From Andrena cerasifolii (Eukaryota; Arthropoda; Insecta; Hymenoptera; Andrenidae), in the NCBI RefSeq assembly GCF_050908995.1, contig NC_135118.1:930001-994000 (forward strand): DNA of 64,000 nt, given 5' to 3'. Each line of letters opens with the position of its first letter. Position 1 is the stretch's first letter. Of the stretch, positions 43,350 through 53,488 are shown piece by piece. Under the pieces are notes generated by a model. It ran no database searches. It was not told the origin of the DNA and worked only from the letters and a program-made list of their open reading frames with translations. Position numbers and translations under genes: made by a program.

Positions 43350-43604
43350 ATGTGCACTGTATGCATCGAGATGCCGATCAACGAATTTGGGGTACCGCTC
43401 GAGAAGAGTGGGGCAGCTAGAATGGACTATTACAAATGGAGCGGCTTGCTTCGAAATTATATGCGTGATAACGCTCTTTGCGTGATCGGTGCCGATTTTG
43501 ATGCAAAATCACGCAAGATACGACGCGTAGCTCAGCCGGTGGCCGACACCGATGCCGTCAATAAACTATACGTGGAAAGGAGCATTAAACTTTTGAGAGA
43601 GTAG
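43350..43604 (+). CDS. Small protein with fibre-like repeat motif
   Basis: 84 codons from ATG 43350 to TAG. The C-terminal half, FDAKSRKIRRVAQPVADTDA then VNKLYVERSIKLL, follows the pattern x-D-x-K-x-x-x-I-x-x-V-x-x-P-x-x-x-x-D-A-V-x-K-x-Y-V. This pattern is known from phage tail fibres and from small virion-associated proteins of Polinton/adintovirus-like elements. The N-terminal half has DYYKWSGLLRNYMRDNALCV. The reading frame is intact although the neighbouring polymerase is broken. Function is inference: a possible virion surface or trimerising module. Confidence 0.55.
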   Translation: MCTVCIEMPINEFGVPLEKSGAARMDYYKWSGLLRNYMRDNALCVIGADFDAKSRKIRRVAQPVADTDAVNKLYVERSIKLLRE

Positions 43605-43809
43605 CAGGAAGAATTAGAGAGGAAGCTGGTCTATTATGGTATTTAAAATTTACGTTACAGCGAGCTCTTAAATACCGTATATAAAAATTTATATGTAATG
43701 AATTGTTGGATGACCAGCTCTGCTAATATTCGTTAGATAGTAATCGTCGCGCAGCAGACGGTTAGGGCAACAGCACGGTAGTTGGTGCCTGGGTCGGTTC
43801 AGTCCCTAA

Positions 43810-44118
43810 CAGAGATGGGCAAATTTTTATTCGCCACAAACGTATATGTTTTTAGTCGAATAAGAATTTATCCGAATAAATTGTTAATCGATTAAGGATT
43901 TATCCGAATTAGTTTTCAATCAAATAATAATTTATCCAGATTACATAAATAATAGATTGTGTGAACACACTTTTACAAAACTAAGAGGAAATCGAAACAA
44001 TGAAGAGTATTCGTAGGTACTATTATTTGAATAATTTTGTAATAGACATTCGAATATAAGGTATTTTACTAATAACGAATAATTATTATCCGGATGAAAT
44101 ATTCGACTAAATAGATCA
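43810..44118. mobile_element. hAT-type MITE, right end missing
   Basis: Starts CAGAGATGGGCAAATTTTTATTCG and is rich in TTATTCGAATAA-like words, the same family as 12658-14566. No TGCCCATCTCTG end follows, so it is truncated near 44118. Confidence 0.6.
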
Positions 44119-44149
44119 CGGCGCGAAGAAGGCGCGACTCATAGATTTA

Positions 44150-44510
44150 TGCGGTGTCAGCAGAAACGTTGAATCTTAAAATTAGGTGGCGAGAAGGAAG
44201 ACGGGTAAATAAAAATGGAGAAATAATATATGTTTAAGAATATATATATATTGTTACAAATAAAAAGAAAATAATATAAATATAAGATATAAATATAAGA
44301 TATAAATATAAGATATAAATATAAAAATATAAAATAACAAGAAAAGAATATAAAATGAATATAAAAATATAAATATAAAATAGAAATATAAAAAAAAAGA
44401 ATATAAAAATAGAATAGAATAGAAAAATAGAATAGAATATAATAAAATAAAAGAAAATAAATATAAAACAGAAAAATAGAAAAATATAAAACTATTCTAA
44501 AAAGGGGGAA
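44150..44510. repeat. Copy of terminal block followed by AT-rich low complexity
   Basis: 44150-44270 resembles 41894-42050 (shared TATGC.G.GTCAGCAGAAA, GAATCTTAAAATTAGG, GGGTAAATAAAA, ATATATGTTTAAGAA.TATATA). 44260-44500 is a run of ATAAATATAAGAT- and AATAGAATAGA-type repeats. Confidence 0.75.
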
Positions 44511-44704
44511 TGTCACGAGGGGGGTGATGGGGGCGACGGGGGCGATGGGGGCAGCTACGGTGGTATAATAAATATCTCCACCATTGGTCGCCGTCGCAGC
44601 CCCCGCCGCGGTGCATATGGCCGCAGCCGCGCGGCCCCATATGCAGGATCCTGCCGCATCGCAGGCGACAAACCGCGCCTAATACGAGGGTGCGGCACCT
44701 CGCG

Positions 44705-45055
44705 CTACAAATCCTGGAACATAGACATAAATATTGATATAACAATGACATAACAATGATACATTAAACTGATTAAACATGGAACACACAAAAAACAATG
44801 CACTACATACCTGCGATGGCGGCGAAGGCGGCGAAGGCGGCGAAGGCGGCGACGGCGGCGGCGAGTTCCAGTCGCTCGACCACGAGGGCGATGGTGGTGG
44901 CGAGCGCTAAAAGATAGGAACCCGCGATATAATATTGACACAACCGTCTGATTTAATCTCACTCGTTATAAATGGTTAAACGTGATAAATGTCAAAAATA
45001 TTTTTTAAGTACATACCTCGGGGTCACACTCCAGGGCGATTCTCCAAACTCCCAT
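44705..45055 (-). CDS. Putative tiny three-exon gene, Pro/Ser-rich
   Basis: Minus-strand exons 45017-45055 (ATG), 44811-44906 and 44705-44713 give 47 codons plus stop. Both introns have GTATGT donors and good acceptors (TATCTTTTAG, TGTTCCAG), and both joins keep phase 0. The product starts MGVWRIALECDPERSPPPSP and ends in SPP repeats and QDL. Exon 2 is a CGG/CGAAGG repeat that in another frame would encode Ala-rich hydrophobic sequence, so base composition alone could mislead. It occupies the place that corresponds to the acidic gene at 42113 in the duplicated block. No family recognised. Confidence 0.35.
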
Positions 45056-45789
45056 TTTTTTTCGCACAGAAATCAATTAACGAGGCAGTCTGACTGTCGT
45101 CAGGATTGACGAGCGACTGGTCCCACAGCACTCATACAATTTGTCACCCATGCCTAAAGTTGCATATGTTGCAAAGTGGGATAACATGTTCTTCACCTTC
45201 TTCGTCACTGACCATCCTCTCATTCTTTATGCTCCACCTGCATTTTCGCTGACCATCCTCTCCTGCTATGCTTCTTCTTCGAATTATTCACTGGCCATCC
45301 TATCCTTTTTTCTTCCTCGCACTCATCGTTTGACTGAACCTCTCAGGATCAAATATTTACTGATACTCAATTTCTTCGATGCAATTAATCGATCAAGTTT
45401 ATAATCTCGATCACACTTTTCACACGCTTATGAGGGGATCCCTTTGAATTTGATCCGCAAATTTCAAGGCATAGTCTCGTGAAGCAGGGAAAATACAGAA
45501 GGCAGTTAAAAAATTGTAAATGACTTTAAGATAAATTTATTTCAATTTCTAACAATTTCCTTTTAAATCACTTCGCGAGACCAATTTCACATTGTAAAAG
45601 TAACTGCGGCCAATTTAATACCATTGTCCACGTAATTATCATTAATACGGTCAAGTTAATGTGACATTCCATCATCATTTCGATCTTTTCTTTCGATTTT
45701 GTTATCGAGGTAAGACCCTTCACTGCACGTTGTTGGCTATGGTGAACGAAAGCCCAATGCACCCGCGTAACCGTTTCTGGCAAAAGGGG
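45056..45789. other. No gene; block duplicated from 42.9 kb
   Basis: 45190-45330 (GACCATCCTCTC, CTTCTTCGAATTATT, GGCCATCCTATCC) resembles 42980-43090. The rest has only short frames. It supports a duplicated left half of the element. Confidence 0.55.
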
Positions 45790-45799
45790 AGAGATATTT

Positions 45800-46385
45800 T
45801 TGAACATCTACCGAACGTCTATCGGACCAATTCGAACGTCTATCGAACCACTTTGAACATCTATCGAACCACTTTGAACATCTATCGAACGTCTATCGTA
45901 CCACTTTGAACGTCTATCGAACATCTACCGAACGTCTATCGGGCCACGTTGAACATCTACCGAACGTCTATTGGACCACTTTAAACATCTACCGAACGTC
46001 TATCGTACCACTTTGAACGTCTATCGTACCACTTTGAACATCTATCGTACCACTTTGAACATCTACGGAACGTCTATCGAACCACTTTGAACATCTACGG
46101 AACGTCTATAGAACCACTTTGAACATCTATATAACATGTATCGGACCACTTTGAACGTCTATCGAACATCTACCGAACGTCTATAGGGCCATTTTGAACA
46201 TCTACCGAACGTCTATCGCACCACTTTGAACATCTATCGTACCACTTTGTACATCTACCGAACGTCTATCGTACCACTTTGAACATCTATCGAACGTCTA
46301 TCGTACCACTTTGAACAGCTATCGAACGTCTATCGGACCACTTCGAACATCTATCTAACGTCTATCGAACCCCCCACCCCGAATT
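45800..46385. repeat. GAACGTCTATCG / ACCACTTT satellite
   Basis: Dozens of degenerate 12-mers (GAACGTCTATCG, GAACATCTACCG) alternate with ACCACTTT spacers. A shorter, older version, GAACGGGTATCGAACGG, is at 43125-43195. Units vary, and there is no constant repeat/unique spacer pattern. Confidence 0.85.
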
Positions 46386-46497
46386 TAACTTTAAAATAAT
46401 CACGATTGTGCCATAATTTTTTTTGTTTGATGGGAATTTATCCGAAAGTCACAAATAATTTTCTTCTAAGCAGTGGTCGCCAATAAGAGCTTTTTTC

Positions 46498-48241
46498 TAC
46501 GACCCATCGGAACAGTCATCGTACTTGATGTAGTTTGACGTGAACAATTTGTATGGATGGGCAATCTGCCAGCCCCTACCGTACGCCAAATTTCAATGGG
46601 CCGAAGATATCACAACTTTTAACGTGTCTTCGATCGCTGTCGATTCGCCCACGGGATACATTCTCGAGATAGATCTGGAATACCCGCAACGTCTGCACGG
46701 TGCTCATGCTGACTTGCCGTTCTGCCCGACGCGTGCCAAACCACCTGGCAACAGACAGGACAAGCTACTCGCGACAGTATACGATAAGCAGCGTTACGTT
46801 ATCCATTACCGCAACCTGCAGCAGTGCACGCATCACGGTCTTCGTATTACAAAGATACACCGCGTGCTTCAATTCCCTCATTCTCCCTGGAGACGATTGC
46901 CCCCCAAAAATCGTTAATGTTTGCCCAAAGAAGCTTTAAACTTATTATTGCCTCCAGTTATAAGTCGTGATGATCATACTACACCGTTGCAGTCTGATAA
47001 TGAATATGATGACAGTGATACTAATTAGCATGATCACTGCACTGCCGTATCATCAAAAATAACATAAATTCGCTTAAATTAAATTAAATTTATTCAAATA
47101 AATTCACAGAATGTGTTATGGAATATGTAGAAAAATGTATTAAATAATGTTAAAAGAGGAATCGTTTGTTTTTATTTACTTTAAAATAATCATTTTTAAT
47201 TAAGTCATTTAATTACCATAAGTTTCCATGACGCCTAGGAATTGATGCCAACTTTTAAGGTCTTTTACCTCACTGTGCGTCGTCGGTCTCGTACCGTTCC
47301 TCGCTCGCTTTCAGTTCGTCTTATCCGTTGTTGACTTATCTCGCTCTCGCCTTCGCCGGACAAGAGTGAGGCAGAAGTGGTGGGAATTGCGAAAAGTCTT
47401 CATCGTGTAAGCCAAGAAGACCCAGTGAACGCGAGCGAGGAACGGTACGAGACCGACGACGCACAGTGGGGTAAAAGACCTTAAAAGTTGGCATCAATTC
47501 CTAGGCGTCATGGAAACTTATGTTCATTAAATAACTTAATTAAAAATGATTATTTTAAAGTAAATAAAAACAAACGATTCTTCTTTTAACATTATTTAAT
47601 ACATTTTTCTACATATTCTATAACACATTCTGTGAATTTATTTGAATAAATTTAATTTAATTTAAGCGAATTTATGTTATTTTTGATGATACGGCAGTGC
47701 AGTGATCATGTTAATTAGTATCACTGTCATCATATTCATTATCAGACTGCAACGGTGTAGTATGATCATCACGACTTATAACTGGAGGCAATAATAAGTT
47801 TAAAGCTTCTTTGGGCAAACATTAACGATTTTTGGGGGGCAATCGTCTTCAGGGAGATTGAGGGAATTGAAGCACGTGGTGTATCTTTGTAATACGAAGA
47901 CCGTGATGCGTGCACTGCTGCAGGTTGCGGTAATGGATAACGTAACGCTGCTTATCGTATAATGTCGCGAGTAGCTTGTCCTGTCTGTTGCCAGGTGGTT
48001 TGGCACGCGCCGGGCAGAACGGCAAGTCAGCATGAGCATCGTGCAGACGTTGCGGGTATTCCAGATCTATCTCGAGAATGTATCCCGTGGGCGAATCGAC
48101 AGCGATCGAAGACACGTTAAAAGTTGTGATATCTTCGGCCCATTGAAATTTGGCGTATGGTAGGGGCTGGCACATTGCCCATCCATACAAATTGTTCACG
48201 TCAAACTACATCAAGTACGATGACTGTTCCGATGCGTCGTA
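46498..48241. repeat. 812-bp near-perfect inverted repeat around 47370
   Basis: Arms 46498-47309 and 47430-48241 with a 120-bp spacer. Matching positions sum to 94739 at both outer and inner ends, so there is no net length change between arms. Only scattered substitutions are seen. The right arm is continuous with the polymerase pseudogene; the left arm is its mirror copy. Each arm joins about 380 bp of polymerase to non-polymerase DNA. Confidence 0.92.
46540..46917 (+). pseudogene. Mirror copy of polymerase B fragment
   Basis: A plus-strand copy of the segment seen at 47849-48199 on the minus strand (NNLYGWAICQPLPYAKFQW...). It contains part of the palm-region start of the DNA polymerase, then runs into unrelated sequence after SPW. 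It lies in the left arm of the 812-bp inverted repeat, so it is a fragment only. Confidence 0.85.
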
Positions 48242-50706
48242 AGATGGCATGTACTTGTTATTGGCTTGTGCGTATCTTCCGGAACATTGGCTTAAACCGC
48301 CACGTATACCACGTTCGATAAACATGACCATATCAACGTCTGTGAGCAATTCGAACGTAATTTTGGTATGTTTTAGCATGGCATCCCATATAAAGCCAGG
48401 TAAAGTATAATAATGCGCGGAATCTAATCCGTAATTCTTGATACAACTTCCGCGAAAATTTTCAAAAATATCTGGGAATAATAAGACATCTGTTTTCAAA
48501 TACAAGTCGCTGTATTCGCCCAAGGTTCTAATCCCGAAACGCTGCCAGACAGTCTCGGCGTGTGCGTAATCGCTCTCGGATACAGCCTCACCCGTTAACG
48601 AACTGTAGAATGGCTCGCGCGGTGGTAAGCATGGATCCTGCAGCTTGTTCGCGCAATCAAGGTATTCGTATGGAAATACACCCTTTCGCGTCAATAAATT
48701 GAAATCTTCGATGGATAATGTTTCAAATTCGGATCGTAAAAATTTTAATTTATCCGCGCTAAGAAAAGATGCTAATTTGTCGAGACTGGTATTGAGAAAT
48801 TTGTACGAATCGATGAATCGCAATTTAATACATTTTCTCGAGTCTGAGTCAGCCGTATCTTCAACATTTTTTGTGAATGAAATGTACTTTTCTTTCGTTA
48901 TGGGCAATACGTCAACGCTGCCTTCAAAAGCGGTAGCTATTTCCTCGATAATGAAATGCGAATCGTAGCCGGATAAATTATGGAAAACTATTGAGATGTA
49001 AAACGCGTTTTTATAATTTAAATTGCACTTCGAATGTGCGGGGCCTCTAAACCGTCCGGATAGATGGCAATGATCACGCACTCGTTTATCATCAGCCTCG
49101 AATGGCTATTCACAAATGTGGCAATGCTTCGCGCTGTGAAATGCCCTCCACTGGTCTTTCGTCAACTTTTCCATGGGAACATTATTGGCCAGGATGGGTT
49201 TAGCAAAATCCGCCAAATTTTTCAGCTCTTTCACGAACCAAGAAACGCAATCAACATCGCGATGATATCGATATGCTGATAACGATGCATCGTACGAGCA
49301 ATGCATATAATAGCCAATACTATGCACCTTATGTTTCTGGTACGTGCACAATTTGTGCTCCCCCGCATCCTTCTGGACATTCTCCGTTTTCTCTAGGATG
49401 CACTATAGATCGGCGTACACCACGAAGGGGAGACGTTCCTTCCTGCCGTAGCCATCGAAACTGAGCAAATTGTTGTCCTGGCTAGGCAGCAGAATGGCGC
49501 AGTCGTTCATCACTCGGCAATCCACTGTGTGGGCCTCCAACTTGTCAGCGGATCCAAGGTAGTGCAGACACATATAAAATCACATATTTATTTAATTTTT
49601 TCATGGGGACGCTTCAATATTTCATAATTTTATATACGCACCGATCACAGATGAATTTCTTTTCTCTGTGCCTGCTCAACTGCATGCTCACCAGTCGGGA
49701 CAATTTCTTGATCAGCACAAAGTGTCCCACATTGCTGTCCCCCTGTTCTGGCATGTACAGCAGGTTTGCGTGCTGATCTCTCTTGTGGTTGGTGAGATGC
49801 AGTGGAAAGATTGTCAACTCTTTTTCCGTCTTCTTCTTCTCCTCGAAGCTATAGACGTTGATGGAGATGTTGTTCAACCCTTCAAACTTTACAGTTTGCT
49901 TCGTGGAGATTGAAAACTCAATGCCCTGGAGATTTAGCACCAATGTATAATGTGGATATGAACTTGGCCGATGAGGGTTTCTTTCGGCGGGATGGAGAGC
50001 TGCGACCACTGCCCATGCGAAACAGGCGTTATCCTCGGATCGCACGCTAATTGTCGCTTTCTTCATCAATATTTCCCGCGGCAACTTGTGGTGACACCCG
50101 GCACGCAGCGGATTGTACTTATTAACGTTGACGGTTAGGTTGAGAATCCTCGTCAATGCCCATCCGCTGTCGCGTTCCTGGAACTCTTCCAACGATGCCA
50201 GGGTGGGTTCGATGACACATCGTTGGTACCACTTCTGTAGATCGGATGTACCGAAGAGTTTGCAGATTCGGGTATTGATGCTTTTACAAGCATGTTTGTC
50301 CCCCGCCACAAATTCGCCGTTGAACACAGTGTTCCATTTGAGGCTCCGCATCCTGGAGGAAGTTGCGCGGCTCGATATAATTAGAATTTAGCACGGCACC
50401 GGTTAATATGCGACTATCGAACGCAGTGTCTATTTCGCGCCACAAAAGTCCTGTGATCGAATGCCCGGCACCTTCATGCATGAAACGTCCGCGCAACGAA
50501 TATTTTAATCCTTCGAGCTGCGCGATTCGAGCAACCAGTGATTGCTGAACACCGATCGATAATCGCGGGCATTTCACTCGGCTGTGTTCTTCCAACGATT
50601 CGATACACTCGTTGCACCGTTCTTCCCACGCGAGGTATTCTTCCTGTGAAATCAATCGCGCAGATTTATCCATCAATTGACGTTCTACTTGCGCGAATTC
50701 TCCCAT
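47849..50706 (-). pseudogene. Protein-primed DNA polymerase B, broken
   Basis: The start ATG lies at 50706. The N-terminal part runs to about 50365, where a frameshift leads into the 50351-49614 frame. A palindromic insertion of about 60 bp follows at about 49560-49625. Then one frame runs 49560-47849 with amber codons at 49403-49405, 49106-49108 and 48206-48208. Recognisable parts are the exonuclease start LPFVVYADL, a zinc-like HCHICE/RDHCHLSGRFRGPAHSKC, the polymerase strings TDVLLFPDIFENFRG and NNLYGWAMCQ. The palm catalytic motif and the C-terminus are missing; the sequence diverges after SP at 47852. This polymerase family is found in Polintons, adintoviruses and relatives and copies linear DNA with a protein primer. 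It cannot act as it stands. Confidence 0.85.
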
Positions 50707-51268
50707 GGTTGTAAATGGAATATGTCTTTTCCGCGCAACACGTTGCAGCGATTTGAGACTTTGTGCAGTTTAGAGTGCGCTTTTTAAGACTGATACCATG
50801 GTTTGGTATCTCTGCCTAACTCTTTTGGCGTACCCCCATCCCTCGAATGCACCGCATGCAAAAACGACGATTCGTCCCAGCATGATTCTGTGCAGTTTCT
50901 ACCGATACAGCATAATTTTTCTATGATTCGCGCGTATGACGAATTAGCGCGCAAAATCATCCGACACAGTTTCTGCTGACACCACATAATTCTAAGATTC
51001 GGCGCTTTCACAGATATTATATTACATTCAACACGTGTCGAGACATTTATCCTTGAAGGTGGGGCTCAAATTACATACAATCACGCGATATGCTGCGATG
51101 TTAAGATTGAAATAACATTATGGAAAAATTGGTAGCTTTAAAATAAAATGCTGTGGTGGGGAAGGCAATTGCACCTCTATTTGAGCCGAGCTCTCGGACG
51201 CTATTCCATCAATCGCTCAGTAGTCTCAGTGACTTTGACGGAACAGACGGTACTCCATAAAAAATATA
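50707..51268. other. No gene; inner copy of terminal-type sequence
   Basis: Around 50880-51000 the minus strand has TATGTGGTGTCAGCAGAAAC and repeated GATGATTTTGCG-like words that resemble the terminal block at 41894 and 44150. No coding frame was found. Confidence 0.45.
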
Positions 51269-51280
51269 GTGCACATCAAA

Positions 51281-51394
51281 ATGTACAAACACAGCTTAAA
51301 CGATTCATCCTGCGCAGCCGGTAACGATAGTGGGTTTCCAAATAAATGCCAACAACAGCAGCAACAACAACATTATCAACAATCCAATATGAGG
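51281..51394 (+). other. Possible upstream exon, Gln-rich
   Basis: An ATG frame (MYKHSLNDSSCAAGNDSGFP, then a Q-rich run) ends at a strong donor, GAG|GTATGTACG, near 51394. It may belong to the gene at 51609, but I could not find an acceptor in matching phase, so the link is unproven. Confidence 0.3.
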
Positions 51395-51608
51395 TATGTA
51401 CGCGTTACTATACACTTCTCATTTACTTCATTCACTGTAAACGCAAACGACCGAAGTATCAATTTCATGTACTTGTTTCTTACTGTTCTGGATCCGTATC
51501 GCTAAAAAAGATGAAAACATCGAAACCATCAATCGTACGGATCCTGGGCGTGATTATCCACTGACTGCAACAGCTTATAAACGTCTAACTATAGGAATTC
51601 GCATTGGT

Positions 51609-52106
51609 ATGAATTTGTGTCACGTCGATATCGCCATAGCCGACAATAAAGGCAGCGAGTTAAGCTTTTCAATGTCTACGTGGAAACTCCTGCTACAAAA
51701 CGAGGTGGACATACTCCAACGATTACGCAGCAACGCAACATCGCCCCAAACTCACATTATAATTGATCATTTACGACTAGTGTTCACACGTGTGCATGAT
51801 GATCAACTTATTAAAATCACCGATAATCGCGTTGTCATATATATGACTGAAGCCACGATGTCTAAACTATTCGCGTACAATCATTGCATTGAACATATGT
51901 ATACGTGGCTAACTGAAAATATGTACTCTGTAAGCAGTAAATATGCCACTTTCGTAGACGTTCTACGTAGCGCTACCGCGCCAACAGATTATGTAAAATT
52001 AATTTCTGAAAGCGAATACTTCGAACAGCATTCACTGATCGATTGTGAATTGTTAGCATGTGCAATCAATCATATTGTAGATGATGCTCGTAGTAAAAAA
52101 TGTTAA
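51609..52106 (+). CDS. Unrecognised 165-aa protein of Polinton-like element
   Basis: An intact frame from ATG 51609 to TAA, placed just inside the right inverted repeat. The frame is open further upstream (to about 51500, DENIETINR and DYPLTATAYKRL), so the true start may be a spliced upstream exon. The sequence is globular, without low complexity: LSFSMSTWKLLLQNEVDILQ, VVIYMTEATMSKLFAYN, HMYTWLTENMY, LISESEYFEQH. No motif recognised. The position and the intact frame suggest a conserved element gene, but function is unknown. Confidence 0.5.
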   Translation: MNLCHVDIAIADNKGSELSFSMSTWKLLLQNEVDILQRLRSNATSPQTHIIIDHLRLVFTRVHDDQLIKITDNRVVIYMTEATMSKLFAYNHCIEHMYTWLTENMYSVSSKYATFVDVLRSATAPTDYVKLISESEYFEQHSLIDCELLACAINHIVDDARSKKC

Positions 52107-52171
52107 ATTATATTGTTTTAATTTTATGATTTGTACCATTTCATTCGCCCATCATCCTCCTTGTCACCTAA

Positions 52172-52382
52172 CTTTAAGATTTGCTGACCCTGCATAATTC
52201 TTTCTATCATTCGCGCCGCCAAGTGACATCATCCCGCACGGCCGCTCCAGAGGAGTCGAATTACGCGAGATCGCGCTATACGCAGCGACGTTAAATCGAA
52301 ACGCTTTGAAAATTTTTTTACCTTCAGTATGTAAAACGCCGATCTTTCCCGACATCATCCGACACCATCCGATACAATTTTT
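52172..52382 (-). repeat. Right terminal inverted repeat of Polinton-like element
   Basis: The complement of 41619-41912, with gaps. It ends in CATCCGATACAATTTTT. Flanking target duplication not identified. Confidence 0.7.
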
Positions 52383-52507
52383 CATAAAAATAAATTATTA
52401 TACGCTGACGTTTGGCAACGGCTCATGGTGTGTGTGTGTGTGTGTCACATATGTGACGCTCCGTTGGTTTCGCTATATGTACCATTCGGAAAAGACTAAT
52501 GTCAGAG

Positions 52508-52585
52508 AGACGGCGTTTGGGAGATTTGGTTAGGCGGCTGACTCGTACCGCGGAGGTCTTGGGTTCGAGCCCCGTCGCCCCGAGA
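52508..52585 (+). other. tRNA-like sequence (SINE head or tRNA pseudogene)
   Basis: An A-box-like TTGGTTAGGCGGCTGAC and a B-box-like GGGTTCGAGCCCC are correctly spaced. The acceptor arms do not pair, so it is not a functional tRNA. A T-run (AAGTTTTTTC) follows, as at a polymerase III terminator. Confidence 0.5.
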
Positions 52586-52623
52586 AGTTTTTTCATTTAT
52601 ATTAATATCATAAAATTAATATT

Positions 52624-52790
52624 TCCTTCCTTACCGACAGTCTGTACCACGCTCCAGAGTAGCACCTTCCTTACCGACAGTCTCTACCACGCTCCAGAGT
52701 AGCACCTTCCTTACCGACATTCTCTACCACGCTCCAGAGTAGCACCTTCCTTACCGACAGTCTGTACCACGCTCCAGAGTAGCACCTTCA
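52624..52790. repeat. 40-bp tandem repeat, four copies
   Basis: Units are anchored by TTACCGACAG at 52631, 52671, 52711 and 52751, each followed by TCTGTACCACGCTCCAGAG or a one-base variant. It lies directly after the tRNA-like segment, perhaps as the body of a SINE. Confidence 0.9.
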
Positions 52791-53488
52791 CCCGCGGTTC
52801 CTCCTCGATGCACTTCGGTGTATCGGTTCGAGATCGGTTCGGTATCGATATCTGCTCATCGCGCTATACCCCCCACCACTCCGCCATCTCTATGACGTTA
52901 TCCGCCGCCGCCCGCCGGAAAAAAAAACAAATTTTCAAACTGAAATTTGGATTTCAAGGTCGGTTATCATGACCTTGAAACTCAAATTTGAATTAGAATC
53001 CCCATTGTAATACTACTTGAGTGGAAAAAGTGGCATATTGAATTTTTTCTCTATTCTTGGGATTGACGCCCACTATGCGTTGGGACAAAAGCGGGAATTC
53101 ATTTGTTGTTTTCGACCGATAATTTCGTATTTTCCCAAGAATGTTTTGACAACATCTGTTTGCCAGCATTTCTAAAGGGGAGTCAAGAAGGTAGTGCCGT
53201 CTTTAATAATTTTAGGCATTTTTCAGTCTCACAATGAGTTAATCCGTATATTGCTCTGTCGGTGGGTAGTACGTACGATGGGTTCAGACCCGGACGTAGG
53301 TACTGCTATTAACCGCCGCGCCGTCTCGTGGGACAATATGGTCATACACCGTGACTCTGGTCGGACGCTTGGTCGATCAGCCTGATTAACTTTTTGGAAT
53401 CAGATGTGGCATTTTATGTTAGATCGCAAAATGGTTGCCCGACAATGGAGCAGGAAACGAAATCACTCTGAAATTGTATGAGTACCTA
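52791..53488. other. No gene seen
   Basis: A short inverted pair, CAAATTTCA/GGTTTCAAGG-like, lies at 52930-52995. 53270-53320 has a B-box-like GGGTTCAGACCC. No coding frame is supported. Confidence 0.35.

Larger units (their letters stand above)
41619..52382. mobile_element. Degenerate Polinton/Maverick-like element, about 10.8 kb
   Basis: Inverted repeats lie at 41619-41912 and 52172-52382. Paired strings include GTCGGGAAAGATCGGCGTTTT, AATTCGACTCCTCTGGAGC/GCTCCAGAGGAGTCGAATT and TGCAGCGTCAGCAGAA against its partner. Between them lie a protein-primed DNA polymerase B pseudogene and several small genes of viral type. I see no retroviral-type integrase, no packaging ATPase and no major capsid gene, so it is a remnant or a deletion derivative; full Polintons are usually 15-20 kb. 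The left side holds two diverged copies of a block (41.9-43.2 and 44.15-46.4 kb). Adintovirus-like ancestry is equally possible. The 6-bp target duplication expected of Polintons was not found. Confidence 0.7.

Noticed and set aside
45800..46385. CRISPR-like array
   Set aside because: Units are degenerate, spacers are repeated rather than unique, and the genome is animal; it is a satellite.
52508..52585. Functional tRNA gene
   Set aside because: Boxes are present but acceptor and T-stem pairing fail.
53270..53330. Second tRNA-like gene
   Set aside because: Only a B-box-like GGGTTCAGACCC was seen; no A box at the right distance and no cloverleaf.
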